From JACTUA01 sp964551875 (GTDB taxonomy: Archaea > Halobacteriota > Methanomicrobia > Methanomicrobiales > JACTUA01): a stretch of 59,580 nucleotides of DNA. Of this stretch, positions 32,491 to 40,542 are shown one piece after another. A program made the translations under genes and the position numbers. Position 1 is the first letter of the stretch; every line of letters begins with the position of its first letter. Under the pieces are notes generated by a model that saw nothing but the letters and a program-made list of their open reading frames with translations, was not told where the DNA came from and did no database searches. The stretch covers positions 1-59,580 of the forward strand of contig CAZKEV010000008.1 of assembly GCA_964551875.1 (NCBI GenBank), written 5' to 3'.

Positions 32491-33660
32491 TCACCTTCGC
32501 CGCACCCGCTCCTTGTTGATGGAGGAGACCTCGAGCCCCGGCACAACGACCCGGACCACGGGCACCTTCGTCCGGGCGAGCTCGCAGACGCAGGCCCGCT
32601 CCACCTTCCCCTCCAGCTCGGCGAGGACGAGCCGGATATCGCCGCCGATGGTAGGGGTCGAGAGGTCCGGACGGGAGGGGAGGTCAACCGAGGCAGCCGG
32701 GGCAAACCATTCCCTGTTCAGGCGCTTCATCCGGTCGTAGCCGATGCGCTGGACGAACGCCTCCCGTTCCTCAGAGACGGCCGCGCCCTGGATCCGCACG
32801 GCGCGGCGCTGGGCCACCTCGGTGAGTGCCTGGATGGCCGCTATCTGGGGGGAAAGATGGGTCCCGGCCCCTATCACGAGGAAGGCGGGATCCTTTGTCA
32901 CCGGGTCATCGGCCGCGGCTGCAACCGTCGGGATTCTGGTGAGGCCATCGAGGAGCCAGAGGGTGATGACGATCCCGGCCTTCTCGTACCGGGCGAGAAG
33001 ATCCTGGATTGGCCCCGGCTCCGCCACCGAGATCCTCTTCCCCATGGAATGGTTCCGCTCTGCCCGGGAGAGGGCGTCCCGCTCCAGGACCTCGAGGAGC
33101 CCGTAGAGGATGGCCTCGTCCCGGGTATTTCCTGCCGCGAGCCCGTTCGGGTCCGATGCAAAGAGCCCTTTTGCCTCACCGAGAGTATTGTACGGGAGGA
33201 AGATTGCATTGGACGGGATCCAGACCTCGCTCTTCTCGAGGAGGTCGAATCCCGGGGTCCAGTGGATCCGCTCTCCCGCCTCAAGGGGCCGGGAGAGGAT
33301 GAGATCCGCGGGGTCCACCGCCCGCTTGATCCCGATCTCCTCGTACCCTGCGATCTTCATGGGATCCCCCCGGTACGCTGCCGAGAACCTCTCGATGGCA
33401 GTAGCCATGGCCGAGGCCTTCGCCTCGTCAGGGGTGATCCCCCTCCCGACATGGACCTGGGGGTTCCCCATCCCCGATCTCCTCCGGATAACGGCAAAGC
33501 AGGGGATGCCGTGTCGGTCCTTCTCGGTGCACTCGATGAGATCGATGGCCCCGATCTCCCGCATGAGGGGCTCCATCTCTGCGATCGTCTCAGCCGGATC
33601 CTTCACCCTGTGGGTGCCAAGGAAAAACCGCTTCTCCTCCTCCCCGATCTCCAGCTGCAT
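32491..33660 (-). CDS. ycaO: YcaO-domain protein (methanogenesis marker protein 1, McrA thioamidation)
   Basis: ATP-dependent YcaO enzyme. In methanogens the homologue, usually with TfuA, installs the thioglycine in the active-site peptide of methyl-coenzyme M reductase subunit McrA. The 389-residue protein shows the marker 1 N-terminus (FFLGTHRVKDPAETIAEMEPLMREIG), the ATP-binding segment KASAMATAIERFSAAYRGD, GLAAGNTRDEAILYGLLEVLERDALSRAE and the Pro-rich end after VVRVVVPGLE. No tfuA gene is adjacent in this window. It is divergent from the DUF2098 gene at 33716, and they share a 55-base upstream region. Confidence 0.93.
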   Translation of the reverse strand: MQLEIGEEEKRFFLGTHRVKDPAETIAEMEPLMREIGAIDLIECTEKDRHGIPCFAVIRRRSGMGNPQVHVGRGITPDEAKASAMATAIERFSAAYRGDPMKIAGYEEIGIKRAVDPADLILSRPLEAGERIHWTPGFDLLEKSEVWIPSNAIFLPYNTLGEAKGLFASDPNGLAAGNTRDEAILYGLLEVLERDALSRAERNHSMGKRISVAEPGPIQDLLARYEKAGIVITLWLLDGLTRIPTVAAAADDPVTKDPAFLVIGAGTHLSPQIAAIQALTEVAQRRAVRIQGAAVSEEREAFVQRIGYDRMKRLNREWFAPAASVDLPSRPDLSTPTIGGDIRLVLAELEGKVERACVCELARTKVPVVRVVVPGLEVSSINKERVRRR

Positions 33661-33715
33661 GATGATCCAGAAGGGAGGCTATCCTTTTATAGGTGGCGAA
33701 AGGGATGATCCTCTC

Positions 33716-34003
33716 ATGCAAGCAGGAGAGGTCGCGGTCGGGATGAACGTCCGCTACCCCAGGACGGGAACCACGGGAAAGGTTGTCCGGATCGAGAAGA
33801 TCAAACGGGACACCTTCGCCGAGCTCGACACCACCCACCTCCTCTACCGCACCGACCAGCTCATCGCCTTTGAGCCGAAGGCGGAGAAGGAGGCAAAGAA
33901 AGGGGGCAAGGAGCTGGAGCAGTTTGCAAAGGAGAGGGAGGCTGTGCGGGGAGCCCAGGCGGAGTGGCTCTCTGCCGACGAGCTCTGCGACGGCGGGGGC
34001 TAG
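33716..34003 (+). CDS. DUF2098 family protein
   Basis: A 95-residue protein, MQAGEVAVGMNVRYPRTGTTGKVVRIEKIKRDTFAELD, with an SH3/KOW-like small beta-barrel pattern followed by a charged helix rich in Lys and Glu. This matches in form the methanogen-specific DUF2098 family, of unknown function. The ATG at 33716 is used because the homologous sequence begins there; the open frame upstream is the shadow of ycaO. It is divergent from ycaO, a neighbour association that may point to coenzyme M reductase maturation, but that is inference. Its end overlaps the end of nikR by 4 bases. Confidence 0.85.
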   Translation: MQAGEVAVGMNVRYPRTGTTGKVVRIEKIKRDTFAELDTTHLLYRTDQLIAFEPKAEKEAKKGGKELEQFAKEREAVRGAQAEWLSADELCDGGG

Positions 34004-34422
34004 CCCTGCACGGGGATGGTGGTGAGCTTCACCGACTCCACCCCCTTCTGGGACATGAGCCGCTCAGCCACGTGTTTCAGCTCGGTCCCCTCGCCCCGGA
34101 GAAGGATCACCTCCAGGCAGCGGTCATGGGTGACATGAGAGTGGAGAGACGCCTGGATTACGTAGCCGTAGTCATGCTGGATATCGAGGAGGGTCTGCAT
34201 GAGGCCCCGCTGGGTATGGTCATAGACCATGGTGATGACCCCCTGCCGCTCGCCCTTCACGTCCGACATCCACTGGTAGTGGGTTATATAGGCGCGTATC
34301 GCGTCGCGGATCCCCTCTGACCGGGATGAGTAGCCCCGGATCGTGATGATCTCATCGAACTTCTCAAGGAGGAGCTGGGGGAGGGAGATCCCGATCCGTG
34401 AGAGCTCGGTCTCGTTCACCAT
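34000..34422 (-). CDS. nikR: Nickel-responsive transcriptional regulator NikR
   Basis: Ribbon-helix-helix repressor that senses Ni(II) and controls nickel uptake, relevant here because hydrogenases and the F430 cofactor need nickel. The 140-residue protein has an N-terminal RHH domain (LSRIGISLPQLLLEKFDEIITIRGYSSRSEGIRDAIRAYI) and a C-terminal ACT-like domain with the four nickel ligands His83, His94, His96 and Cys102, matching in spacing the His76-His87-His89-Cys95 set of the E. coli protein. The start at 34422 is chosen because the RHH fold begins there; the frame extends 77 codons further without homology. It ends tail-to-tail with DUF2098. Confidence 0.95.
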   Translation of the reverse strand: MVNETELSRIGISLPQLLLEKFDEIITIRGYSSRSEGIRDAIRAYITHYQWMSDVKGERQGVITMVYDHTQRGLMQTLLDIQHDYGYVIQASLHSHVTHDRCLEVILLRGEGTELKHVAERLMSQKGVESVKLTTIPVQG

Positions 34423-34577
34423 CCAACCACTGAAGAGGGGATAGGGAGGGCGAGACATTGAAGATTTCGCACTTGTTCCCCGCTCCAGAGCCAGCAGGGA
34501 TGCAGGCCGGGGAACGTTGGCTTCTCCTCGGTGCAGAATCACCTTTTCGCGTCGGGCACGCCGCGCATCTCGGATCA

Positions 34578-34602
34578 GGTATAAGTATACCGGAGCTATA
34601 TA
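34578..34602 (+). promoter_or_regulatory. Promoter region of the eIF2-gamma operon
   Basis: Two TATA candidates lie close together: the palindromic GGTATAAGTATACC (34578-34591) and TATATA (34597-34602). The downstream one would place the transcription start at about 34626, giving a leaderless mRNA; the upstream one would give a 10-15-base leader containing GGAGGT or GAGGT before the TTG start. The palindrome could also be a regulator site for the divergent nikR. Sequence alone cannot choose between them. Confidence 0.45.
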
Positions 34603-34624
34603 CGTTAGGGAGGTCTGAGGTCGT

Positions 34625-35860
34625 TTGCGGGATGTAACCATTCCCGGTGTCAATATCGGGGTCGTCGGGCATGTGGATCACGGGAAGACCACCCTCGTCT
34701 CGGCCCTCACCGGGGTCTGGACAGACCGCCACAGCGAGGAGATCAAGCGGGGGATCTCCATCCGCCTGGGCTACGCAGATGCCACCTTGTACCGCTGCGA
34801 GGGGAGCGAGGATCCCGAGGCATACTCAACGAGCGCCGTCTCGCCGGTCTGCGGTGATAAGGCCGTTCCCTTCAGGACGGTATCCTTCGTGGACGCGCCA
34901 GGCCACGAGACCCTCATGGCCACGATGCTCTCCGGTTCCGCCCTCATGGACGGGGCGATGCTCGTGATCGCGGCGAACGAGCCCTGCCCCCAGCCCCAGA
35001 CCAAGGAGCACCTCATGGCCCTCTCCATGGTGGGTATCAAAAAGATCGTCATTGTCCAGAGCAAGATCGATGTCGTCACCCAGAAGGAGGCCATGACCCA
35101 TTTCGAGCAGATCCGGCAGTTCGTGAAGGGGACCATCGCCGAGGGGGCCCCTATCGTCCCGGTCTCTGCCCAGAAGAAGATCAATATCGGGGCCCTCATC
35201 CTAGCCCTGGACTCGACCATCCCCGAACCCGAGCGGGACCCATCGGCCTCGCCGGTGATGCTCATCGCCAGATCCTTCGACGTAAACAAACCAGGCTCCA
35301 GCTGGAAGGACCTGAAAGGCGGGGTCATCGGCGGTTCCCTCATCCGGGGGGTGCTCCACGAGGGCGACGACTTCGAGATCCGGCCCGGCCTCTCGATGCA
35401 GGTGGAGAACCGGATAAGGTGGGAGCCCATCGTGACAAAGGTCACCTCTATCCAGACGGGTTCGAAGAAGGTGATGGACGCGACCCCCGGGGGGCTCCTC
35501 GGGGTGGGGACGAAGCTCGACCCGGCGCTCACCAAGAGCGATGCCCTCGCCGGGCAGGTGGCTGGCCTTCCCGGGAAGCTCCCCCCCGTCTGGGACCGGC
35601 TCCACTTCCAGGTGACCCTCATGGAGCGGGTCGTCGGGTCCGAGAGCGAGGTGAACGTCGAGCCCCTGAAGATCAAGGAGCCCCTCATGCTCTCGGTGGG
35701 GACGGCGGTGACTGTCGGGGTCGTGGCGAACGTGAGGAAGGACCAGATCGAGGCGATCCTGAAACGGCCTGTCTGCGCCGAGGTCGGGGCACGGATCGCC
35801 ATCAGCCGGCAGGTGGGCGGCAGGTGGCGGCTCATCGGGATGGGAGTGCTGGGCGAGTGA
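34625..35860 (+). CDS. eif2g: Translation initiation factor IF-2 subunit gamma
   Basis: GTPase subunit of archaeal aIF2 that brings initiator Met-tRNA to the small ribosomal subunit. The 411 residues include the G1 loop GHVDHGKTTL, switch II DAPGHETLM and the NKXD-equivalent QSKIDVV, then the two beta-barrel domains (SPVMLIARSFDVNKPGS, GGVIGGSLIRGVLHEGDDFEIRPG, RIAISRQVGGRWRLIGMG). The start is a TTG, preceded by GAGGT. The zinc knuckle region retains only two cysteines (LYRCEGSEDPEAY... SPVCGD) instead of the usual four. Its stop overlaps the next GTG (GTGA). It heads the conserved archaeal cluster to kae1-bud32. Confidence 0.96.
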   Translation: MRDVTIPGVNIGVVGHVDHGKTTLVSALTGVWTDRHSEEIKRGISIRLGYADATLYRCEGSEDPEAYSTSAVSPVCGDKAVPFRTVSFVDAPGHETLMATMLSGSALMDGAMLVIAANEPCPQPQTKEHLMALSMVGIKKIVIVQSKIDVVTQKEAMTHFEQIRQFVKGTIAEGAPIVPVSAQKKINIGALILALDSTIPEPERDPSASPVMLIARSFDVNKPGSSWKDLKGGVIGGSLIRGVLHEGDDFEIRPGLSMQVENRIRWEPIVTKVTSIQTGSKKVMDATPGGLLGVGTKLDPALTKSDALAGQVAGLPGKLPPVWDRLHFQVTLMERVVGSESEVNVEPLKIKEPLMLSVGTAVTVGVVANVRKDQIEAILKRPVCAEVGARIAISRQVGGRWRLIGMGVLGE

Positions 35861-36237
35861 AGGTGCTCCTCGATACGAACGCCTTCCTCCTCCCGGTCCA
35901 GTTCGGGATCGACCTGGTGAGGGAGCTCGAAGGGATCTTCGGGGCCTGCGAGCTCCTCACCCTGGAAGGGGTGGTCCGGGAGCTCCAGGGGATCGGGTCC
36001 GGGCGCGGGCGGGATGCATCTGCAGCGCGGGTAGGGCTGGACCTCGCCCGGCGGTGCACGGTTCTCCCTTCTGTGGAGAGTACCGGTGATGTTGACAGGG
36101 ATGTGATCCGTGTGGCAGAGGATGCGGGGTGTGTCGTCGTGACCAATGACCGGGCGATGCGGAGATCCCTCCTCGGGAAGGGGCTGGGCGTCGTTTCCCT
36201 GAGGAGCCGGAAGAGGCTCGAGTTCATCCGTGGGTGA
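35857..36237 (+). CDS. PIN-domain protein, rRNA-processing Fcf1/Utp24-like
   Basis: A 126-residue PIN-domain nuclease-like protein: KVLLDTNAFLLPVQFGIDLV with the first catalytic Asp, the conserved Glu in TLEGVVRELQ, then DRDVIRVAEDAGCVVVTNDRAMRRSLL with further acidic residues. Its usual place between aIF2-gamma and rpoE in archaea, and the Fcf1/Utp24-type pattern, suggest a role in pre-rRNA processing. It starts with GTG overlapping the eIF2-gamma stop (GTGA). The gap to rpo7 is only 11 bases. Confidence 0.88.
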   Translation: MKVLLDTNAFLLPVQFGIDLVRELEGIFGACELLTLEGVVRELQGIGSGRGRDASAARVGLDLARRCTVLPSVESTGDVDRDVIRVAEDAGCVVVTNDRAMRRSLLGKGLGVVSLRSRKRLEFIRG

Positions 36238-36248
36238 GGTGGAAGGAC

Positions 36249-36830
36249 ATGTACTACAGAATGAAGCTCGTGGACAAGGTTCGGGTTCCCCCCAACAGGC
36301 TGGGTGAACCCCTCAACTCGGTGGTCCTCAACGTGCTCCAGCAGCAGCTCGAGGGGGCAATCGACCGGGAGATCGGGATATTCATCGCCGTGACAAAGAT
36401 CCTGGGCGTTGGCGAGGGGGAGCTCATCCCCGGGGACGGGGCGGTCTACTATGACGTGACCTTCGAGGCCCTCGTCCTCCGGCTCGCCCTCCAGGAGGTC
36501 ATCGAGGGGGACGTGGTCGAGACCACCTCCTTCGGGTGCTTCGTCTCCCTCGGCCCCATAGATGCCATGCTCCATGTGAGCCAGATCTCGGACGACTTCA
36601 TCAACCTCGACGAGAAGAACGGCCGGCTCATCTGCCAGGAGTCCAAGCGCTTCATCGGCGTGGGGGACGCGATCCGCGCCCGGGTCGTCACCCTCTCCTT
36701 AAACGAGCGGGAGCCCAGGGAGTCGAAGATCGGGCTTACCATGCGGCAGGCCGGCCTCGGGACCCAGCGCTGGCTCGCCGAGGACCTCGAGAAGGAGAGA
36801 GAGAAGGAGAAGAGCCATGGTGGTGCGTAA
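36249..36830 (+). CDS. rpoE1: DNA-directed RNA polymerase subunit E' (Rpo7/RpoE1)
   Basis: Stalk subunit of archaeal RNA polymerase, homologous to eukaryotic Rpb7, that helps promoter opening and elongation. The 193-residue protein starts at 36249 (MYYRMKLVDKVRVPPNRLG) with a GGTGGAAGG site just before; an in-frame GTG at 36234 is less likely. Residues ~1-80 match the RNP-like truncated domain (VLQQQLEGAIDREIGIFIAV, GDGAVYYDVTFEALV), and residues ~80-175 form the S1 RNA-binding domain (EGDVVETTSFGCFVSLGPIDAMLHVSQISDDF). It overlaps spt4 by 14 bases. Confidence 0.95.
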   Translation: MYYRMKLVDKVRVPPNRLGEPLNSVVLNVLQQQLEGAIDREIGIFIAVTKILGVGEGELIPGDGAVYYDVTFEALVLRLALQEVIEGDVVETTSFGCFVSLGPIDAMLHVSQISDDFINLDEKNGRLICQESKRFIGVGDAIRARVVTLSLNEREPRESKIGLTMRQAGLGTQRWLAEDLEKEREKEKSHGGA

Positions 36831-37017
36831 GAAGCAGGCGAATGTCTGCCGGCAGTGCCACCGGGTCGTGGAGGGGGAGGCCTGCACCGTCTGCGGGTCC
36901 CCGATGCTCACCCAGGACTGGGCAGGCTACCTCGTGATCATCGACCCGGAGCACTCCGAGATGGCGAGGCGCCTCAATATCAAACTGCCAGGACGCTACG
37001 CCCTGAAGGTCCGCTGA
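36817..37017 (+). CDS. spt4: Transcription elongation factor Spt4 (RpoE2)
   Basis: A 66-residue zinc protein that pairs with Spt5 (NusG-like) on RNA polymerase. It has one zinc ribbon of two Cys pairs (NVCRQCHRV and ACTVCGSPM), then DWAGYLVIIDPEHSEMARRLNIKLPGRYALKVR, the standard Spt4 sequence. It overlaps the end of rpo7 and its stop overlaps the start of the DUF359 gene (TGATG), so these stalk and elongation genes form a tight unit. Confidence 0.94.
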   Translation: MVVRKKQANVCRQCHRVVEGEACTVCGSPMLTQDWAGYLVIIDPEHSEMARRLNIKLPGRYALKVR

Positions 37018-37544
37018 TGCACCGGCGCCTCCCTGAGGCCGAGAGGTCGTCCTTCCAGAAGCCCTTCGGGCAGGTGTATCCCGATATCCGGGCCCTCCTC
37101 CCGAGCATCCGCGGGCGCACGGTCTACGCGGTGGGCGACGTGGTCACCCATAACCTTGTCAAGGAGGGGATCACCCCCCGGATCGCCATCATCGACGGTC
37201 ATACCATGCGCGAGCCCTGCACGCGGGTGCCCACGCTCCCCTTCCGGAGGATCGTGGCCCGGAACCCCCCGGGCACCATCTCCGACGACCTCATCCGTGC
37301 CATCAGGGATGCAGTGGAGGATCCCCCCGCCCTCATCTTCGTTGAAGGGGAGGAGGACCTGGCGGTCCTCCCGCTCGTGCTCGCGGCCCCTCCCGGGGTG
37401 GTGATCCTCTACGGGCAGCCGAAGGAGGGGGTCGTCCTCCGGGAGGTAGACAGGGAGGCGAAGGTCCTCGCCTCGGCCTTCGTCAACCGGTTCGTGCACG
37501 AAGAGAACACGTCCGGAGGCGGAGGGGCCCCACCCTTTAAATAA
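37017..37544 (+). CDS. GTP-dependent dephospho-CoA kinase (DUF359 family)
   Basis: Predicted last step of archaeal coenzyme A synthesis, phosphorylating dephospho-CoA with GTP, as shown for the Thermococcus member of DUF359. The 175-residue protein contains YAVGDVVTHNLVKEGITPRIAIIDGHTMRE and the acidic segment FVEGEEDLAVLPLVLAAPPGVVILYGQPKEGVVLREVD, the hallmarks of the family. The start at 37017 overlaps the spt4 stop. The Gly-rich tail (GGGGAPPFK) is probably disordered. It sits at its usual archaeal place between spt4 and rps24e. Confidence 0.92.
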   Translation: MHRRLPEAERSSFQKPFGQVYPDIRALLPSIRGRTVYAVGDVVTHNLVKEGITPRIAIIDGHTMREPCTRVPTLPFRRIVARNPPGTISDDLIRAIRDAVEDPPALIFVEGEEDLAVLPLVLAAPPGVVILYGQPKEGVVLREVDREAKVLASAFVNRFVHEENTSGGGGAPPFK

Positions 37545-37572
37545 ATCCGGAGCCAATGTATGGAGGATACCG

Positions 37573-37992
37573 ATGATACCAATGGCTGATGTAAAGATCA
37601 CGAGTGACAAAAGGAACGAGCTCCTTAAGCGGAGGGAACTCTCCTTTACCCTCGGCTATACCGGGAGCACCCCTTCGCGGAGCGAGGTGATGGGCAAGGT
37701 CTGCGCCATCCTGAACCTCGACGAGAAGAAGGTGGTGCTGGACTCGGTGAAGACCCGGTTCGGCGAGAGGAGGATGCTCGGCATCGCCCGCGTGTACGAT
37801 GACGAGGAGATGATGAAGAAGACCGAGCGGCCGTACCTGATGGAGCGGGGCAAGCCGAAGGCGAAGGAAGGTTCCGAGGCAGAGGCGCCGAAGGTGGCAC
37901 CGACGGCAGCCCCGAAGGAACCTGCAAAGGAGGCTCCAAAAGAGGTCTCGAAACCTGCTCCGAAGGAGCCCGCGAAGGAGGCGGGTGCCTGA
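37573..37992 (+). CDS. rps24e: 30S ribosomal protein S24e
   Basis: Small-subunit ribosomal protein. Residues ~1-98 match S24e (ADVKITSDKRNELLKRRELSFTLGYTGSTPSRSEVMGKV...KVVLDSVKTRFGERRMLGIARVYDD). The remaining ~40 residues are a low-complexity Ala/Pro/Lys/Glu-rich tail (APKEPAKEAPKEVSKPAPKEPAKEAGA), an extension beyond the usual ~100-residue family length. A GGAGG six bases before the ATG at 37573 supports that start; the ATG at 37582 is the alternative. It overlaps rps27ae by one base. Confidence 0.95.
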   Translation: MIPMADVKITSDKRNELLKRRELSFTLGYTGSTPSRSEVMGKVCAILNLDEKKVVLDSVKTRFGERRMLGIARVYDDEEMMKKTERPYLMERGKPKAKEGSEAEAPKVAPTAAPKEPAKEAPKEVSKPAPKEPAKEAGA

Positions 37993-38150
37993 TGGCGGTG
38001 AAACGGTCGAGCTACTACACCCTCCAGGATGGGAAGGCCGTCCCAACGAGGAGGCACTGCCCCAGGTGCGGGCCCGGAGTCCTCATGGCCGAGCACACGG
38101 ACCGGGTCTCGTGCGGCAAGTGCGGGTACACCGAGTTCAAGAAGAAGTAA
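37992..38150 (+). CDS. rps27ae: 30S ribosomal protein S27ae
   Basis: A 52-residue zinc-ribbon ribosomal protein. The translation begins MAVKRSSYYTLQDGKAVPT, with two Cys pairs HCPRCGPG and SCGKCGY and a basic end TEFKKK. It starts on the last base of the rps24e stop (TGATG) and ends 5 bases before kae1-bud32. This is the standard archaeal partner of S24e, and in eukaryotes it is fused to ubiquitin. Confidence 0.95.
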   Translation: MAVKRSSYYTLQDGKAVPTRRHCPRCGPGVLMAEHTDRVSCGKCGYTEFKKK

Positions 38151-38155
38151 AATCC

Positions 38156-39733
38156 ATGCAGAAAGGCCCGGTCCTGGGGATCGAGGGCACGGCCTGGAAC
38201 CTCTCTGCATCCGTCTTCGGTGACGATCTCGTCACCCTCTCTTCTCACCCCTACCAGCCGCCGCACGGCGGCATCCACCCCCGCGAGGCCGCCCAGCACC
38301 ATGCCCAGGTGATGAAGGAGGTCATCGCCCGGGCCCTCAAAGGGGTATCCGGGATCTCCGGGGTCGCCTTCTCCCAGGGCCCCGGCCTCGGCCCGTGCCT
38401 CCGAACCGCTGCCACCGCAGCCCGGGCCCTCGCCCTCGGCTGGGGTGTCCCGCTCGTGGGAGTGAACCACTGCGTCGCCCACGTGGAGATCGGCCGCTTC
38501 GCGACCGGGTTCGATGACCCCATCGTCCTCTACGTGAGCGGTGCGAACACCCAGGTTCTCGGGTTCCTGAATTACCGGTACCGTATCTTCGGGGAGACCC
38601 TGGACATCGGCCTCGGGAACGCGCTCGATAAGTTCGCCCGGAGCCGGGATCTCCCCCATCCGGGCGGCCCTGCCATCGAGGCTCTGGCAGCGAAAGGTGA
38701 GCCGATCGAGCTCCCTTACACCGTGAAGGGGATGGACCTCGCCTTCTCAGGCATCGTTTCGGCCGCGAAAGACGCAAAGGCCCCCATCGAGGACGTCTGC
38801 GCCGGGCTCCAGGAGACCGCCTTTGCCATGTGCGTGGAGGTAACCGAGCGGGCCCTCGCCCATGCAGGGAAGGAGGAGGTCATTCTCGTGGGCGGGGTGG
38901 GGGCAAACCGCAGGCTCCAGGAGATGGTCCGGGCGATGTGCGAGGACCGGGGCGCACGGTTCGCGGTGCCCGAGCAGCGGTACCTGGGCGACAATGGCGC
39001 CATGATCGCCTACACCGGAAAGCTCATGCTCGCTTCCGGCCAGTCACTCCCCATCTGGGAATCGCGGATCATCCCCGGCTTCCGGGCGGATGATGTGGAG
39101 GTGACCTGGAGGGATGCAGGTCAGGGGATGGTCATCAGGCACAACATCCGGGAAGACGGGACCGAGGAGGCCCGGGGGGCCGAGGCGGTGGTGATCCTGG
39201 GGAAGGATTCGGTAGAGAAGCACCGGTGCAGCAAGCGCTACCGGGTCCGTTCCCTGGACACCCGCCTCATCGCCGAGAGGACCCGGGCAGAGGCGAGGAT
39301 CATCTCCCTCGCACGGAGGAGCGGGGTCCCGACCCCTATTATCAGGGACGTGACCGGTGATACGCTGATCATGGAGCGGGTGGAGGGGCCGCTCCTCAAG
39401 GAGGTACTCACCCCAAAGAACGTGCGGGAGGCAGGAAGGATGGTCGGCCGGCTGCATTCAGCCGGGATCATTCACGGAGACCTGACCACGTCCAACATCA
39501 TCGTCCGCGGGGAGAGATGCGTGCTCATTGACTTCGGTCTCTCCCTCGTCTCATCGGATGTCGAGGCCCGGGGGGTGGACCTCCATGTCTTCTTCCAGAC
39601 CCTGGAGAGCACAACCGCGGAACACGACGTGCTCCAAGAGGCCTTCATCGAAGGATACGGGGCAGAGTTCCCTGGCTTTGCCGAGGTCCTCTCACGCGAG
39701 CAGGAGATCGAGCACAGGGGGCGTTATCTCTGA
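38156..39733 (+). CDS. kae1-bud32: Bifunctional tRNA threonylcarbamoyladenosine protein Kae1-Bud32
   Basis: Fusion of the Kae1/TsaD transferase and the Bud32 kinase/ATPase of the KEOPS complex, which makes t6A37 in tRNAs. Residues ~1-325 are Kae1: GPVLGIEGTAWNLSASVF, the metal-binding HAQVMKEV pattern, GVAFSQGPGLGPCLRTAA, GVNHCVAHVEIG, and LYVSGANTQVLGF. Residues ~330-525 are Bud32: EAVVILGKDSVEKHRCSKRYR, MVGRLHSAGIIHGDLTTSNIIV, VLIDFGLSLVSSDVEARGVDLHVF, with the HGDLTTSN catalytic loop and DFGLS metal motif. At 525 residues it matches the archaeal fusion. The next gene begins at or just after its stop. Confidence 0.96.
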   Translation: MQKGPVLGIEGTAWNLSASVFGDDLVTLSSHPYQPPHGGIHPREAAQHHAQVMKEVIARALKGVSGISGVAFSQGPGLGPCLRTAATAARALALGWGVPLVGVNHCVAHVEIGRFATGFDDPIVLYVSGANTQVLGFLNYRYRIFGETLDIGLGNALDKFARSRDLPHPGGPAIEALAAKGEPIELPYTVKGMDLAFSGIVSAAKDAKAPIEDVCAGLQETAFAMCVEVTERALAHAGKEEVILVGGVGANRRLQEMVRAMCEDRGARFAVPEQRYLGDNGAMIAYTGKLMLASGQSLPIWESRIIPGFRADDVEVTWRDAGQGMVIRHNIREDGTEEARGAEAVVILGKDSVEKHRCSKRYRVRSLDTRLIAERTRAEARIISLARRSGVPTPIIRDVTGDTLIMERVEGPLLKEVLTPKNVREAGRMVGRLHSAGIIHGDLTTSNIIVRGERCVLIDFGLSLVSSDVEARGVDLHVFFQTLESTTAEHDVLQEAFIEGYGAEFPGFAEVLSREQEIEHRGRYL

Positions 39734-40281
39734 AGCTCGCGGTGGTCACCTCGAACCCCCACAAGGCAAAGGAGGTTGCCGCCTTCTTCCAGGGAGAGCT
39801 GGAGGTCGAGCACGTAAACCTCGAGTGCCCGGAGTTCCGTCGCTCAGACGTCGGGGAGATCGCGAAGGGGAAGGCGCGGTTTGCATACGACCAGCTGGAG
39901 CGTCCCCTCATCGTGGACGATACCGCGTTCTCGGTAAAATCCCTGCGGGATTTCCCCGGGCCGTACGCCGCGTATGTCCTCGATACCATCGGTTACCAGG
40001 GCATCCTCCGGCTCCTCGAGGGTGCGGAGGAGAGGGGTGCCTCCTTCGAGACCGCCATTGCCTATGCTGACGGGAACGGTATCCGCATCTTCCGGGGCAT
40101 GATCGAGGGAGTCATCACCCGCACGCCACGCGGCCATGAGGGATTTGGTTATGACCCCATCTTCGAGCTGGATGGAAGAACCCTCGCGGAGCTCAGCCTC
40201 GAGGAGAAGAGCAGGGTCTCCCACCGGGCGAGGGCGCTTTCTGCCTTTGGGGAGTGGTGGCGGAAAGAGAGATCTCACTAG
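39730..40281 (+). CDS. XTP/dITP diphosphatase (RdgB/HAM1 family)
   Basis: Removes non-canonical purine nucleotides by hydrolysing ITP, XTP and dITP. The protein has VVTSNPHKAKEVAAFF, IVDDTAFSVKSLRDFPGPYAAYVLDTIGYQGIL, and the purine-binding EGFGYDPIFELDGRTLAELSLEEKSRVSHRARAL, all characteristic. The start is uncertain: a GTG at 39742 would delete most of the first beta strand (KLAVV), whereas a CTG at 39730 overlaps the previous stop (CTGA), restores the family N-terminus and mirrors the GTGA/ATGA junctions of the cluster. The conservative span is 39742-40281. This is the last gene before the repeat array. Confidence 0.9.
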   Translation: MKLAVVTSNPHKAKEVAAFFQGELEVEHVNLECPEFRRSDVGEIAKGKARFAYDQLERPLIVDDTAFSVKSLRDFPGPYAAYVLDTIGYQGILRLLEGAEERGASFETAIAYADGNGIRIFRGMIEGVITRTPRGHEGFGYDPIFELDGRTLAELSLEEKSRVSHRARALSAFGEWWRKERSH

Positions 40282-40303
40282 ATCCCAAAGAGCCGCGATT
40301 TCT

Positions 40304-40481
40304 GGACGCTCCTGGGGGTTCGCTCCACTCACCCCCGCCGCTGTGGCGTCCCCCGGTGTGGGGATAGGGCCTGTCTCCAGGGAATCAGATCATCGGTAGC
40401 TGAGAAAACCGCCCCTCACCTTTCCAGGTACACGGCGGGGGATGCCCGCGGCGGGGGCGGTAGTCCCCCAAGAGCCCAATA
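40304..40481 (+). repeat. Structured intergenic repeat, copy A1
   Basis: First of seven ~178-base copies. It begins GGACGCTCCTGGGGG and ends CCCCCAAGAGCCCAAT; the two ends are imperfectly complementary. The first internal hairpin is closed by GGGGGT/ACCCCC, whereas copies A2, A3, A5 and B2 have GGGGGC/GCCCCC. The middle shares GGGGATAGGG and GAAAACC boxes with the other copies. It starts 22 bases after the RdgB-like gene. Confidence 0.85.
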
Positions 40482-40542
40482 GAAAGATCGATCTGATATC
40501 CTGCTTTCAATCCGATTTTTGACTGAGTAATTGTTCATTCGC

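Noticed and set aside
34423..34653. NikR with a 77-residue N-terminal extension
   Set aside because: It would overlap the start of eIF2-gamma and the shared promoter; the RHH domain begins at 34422.
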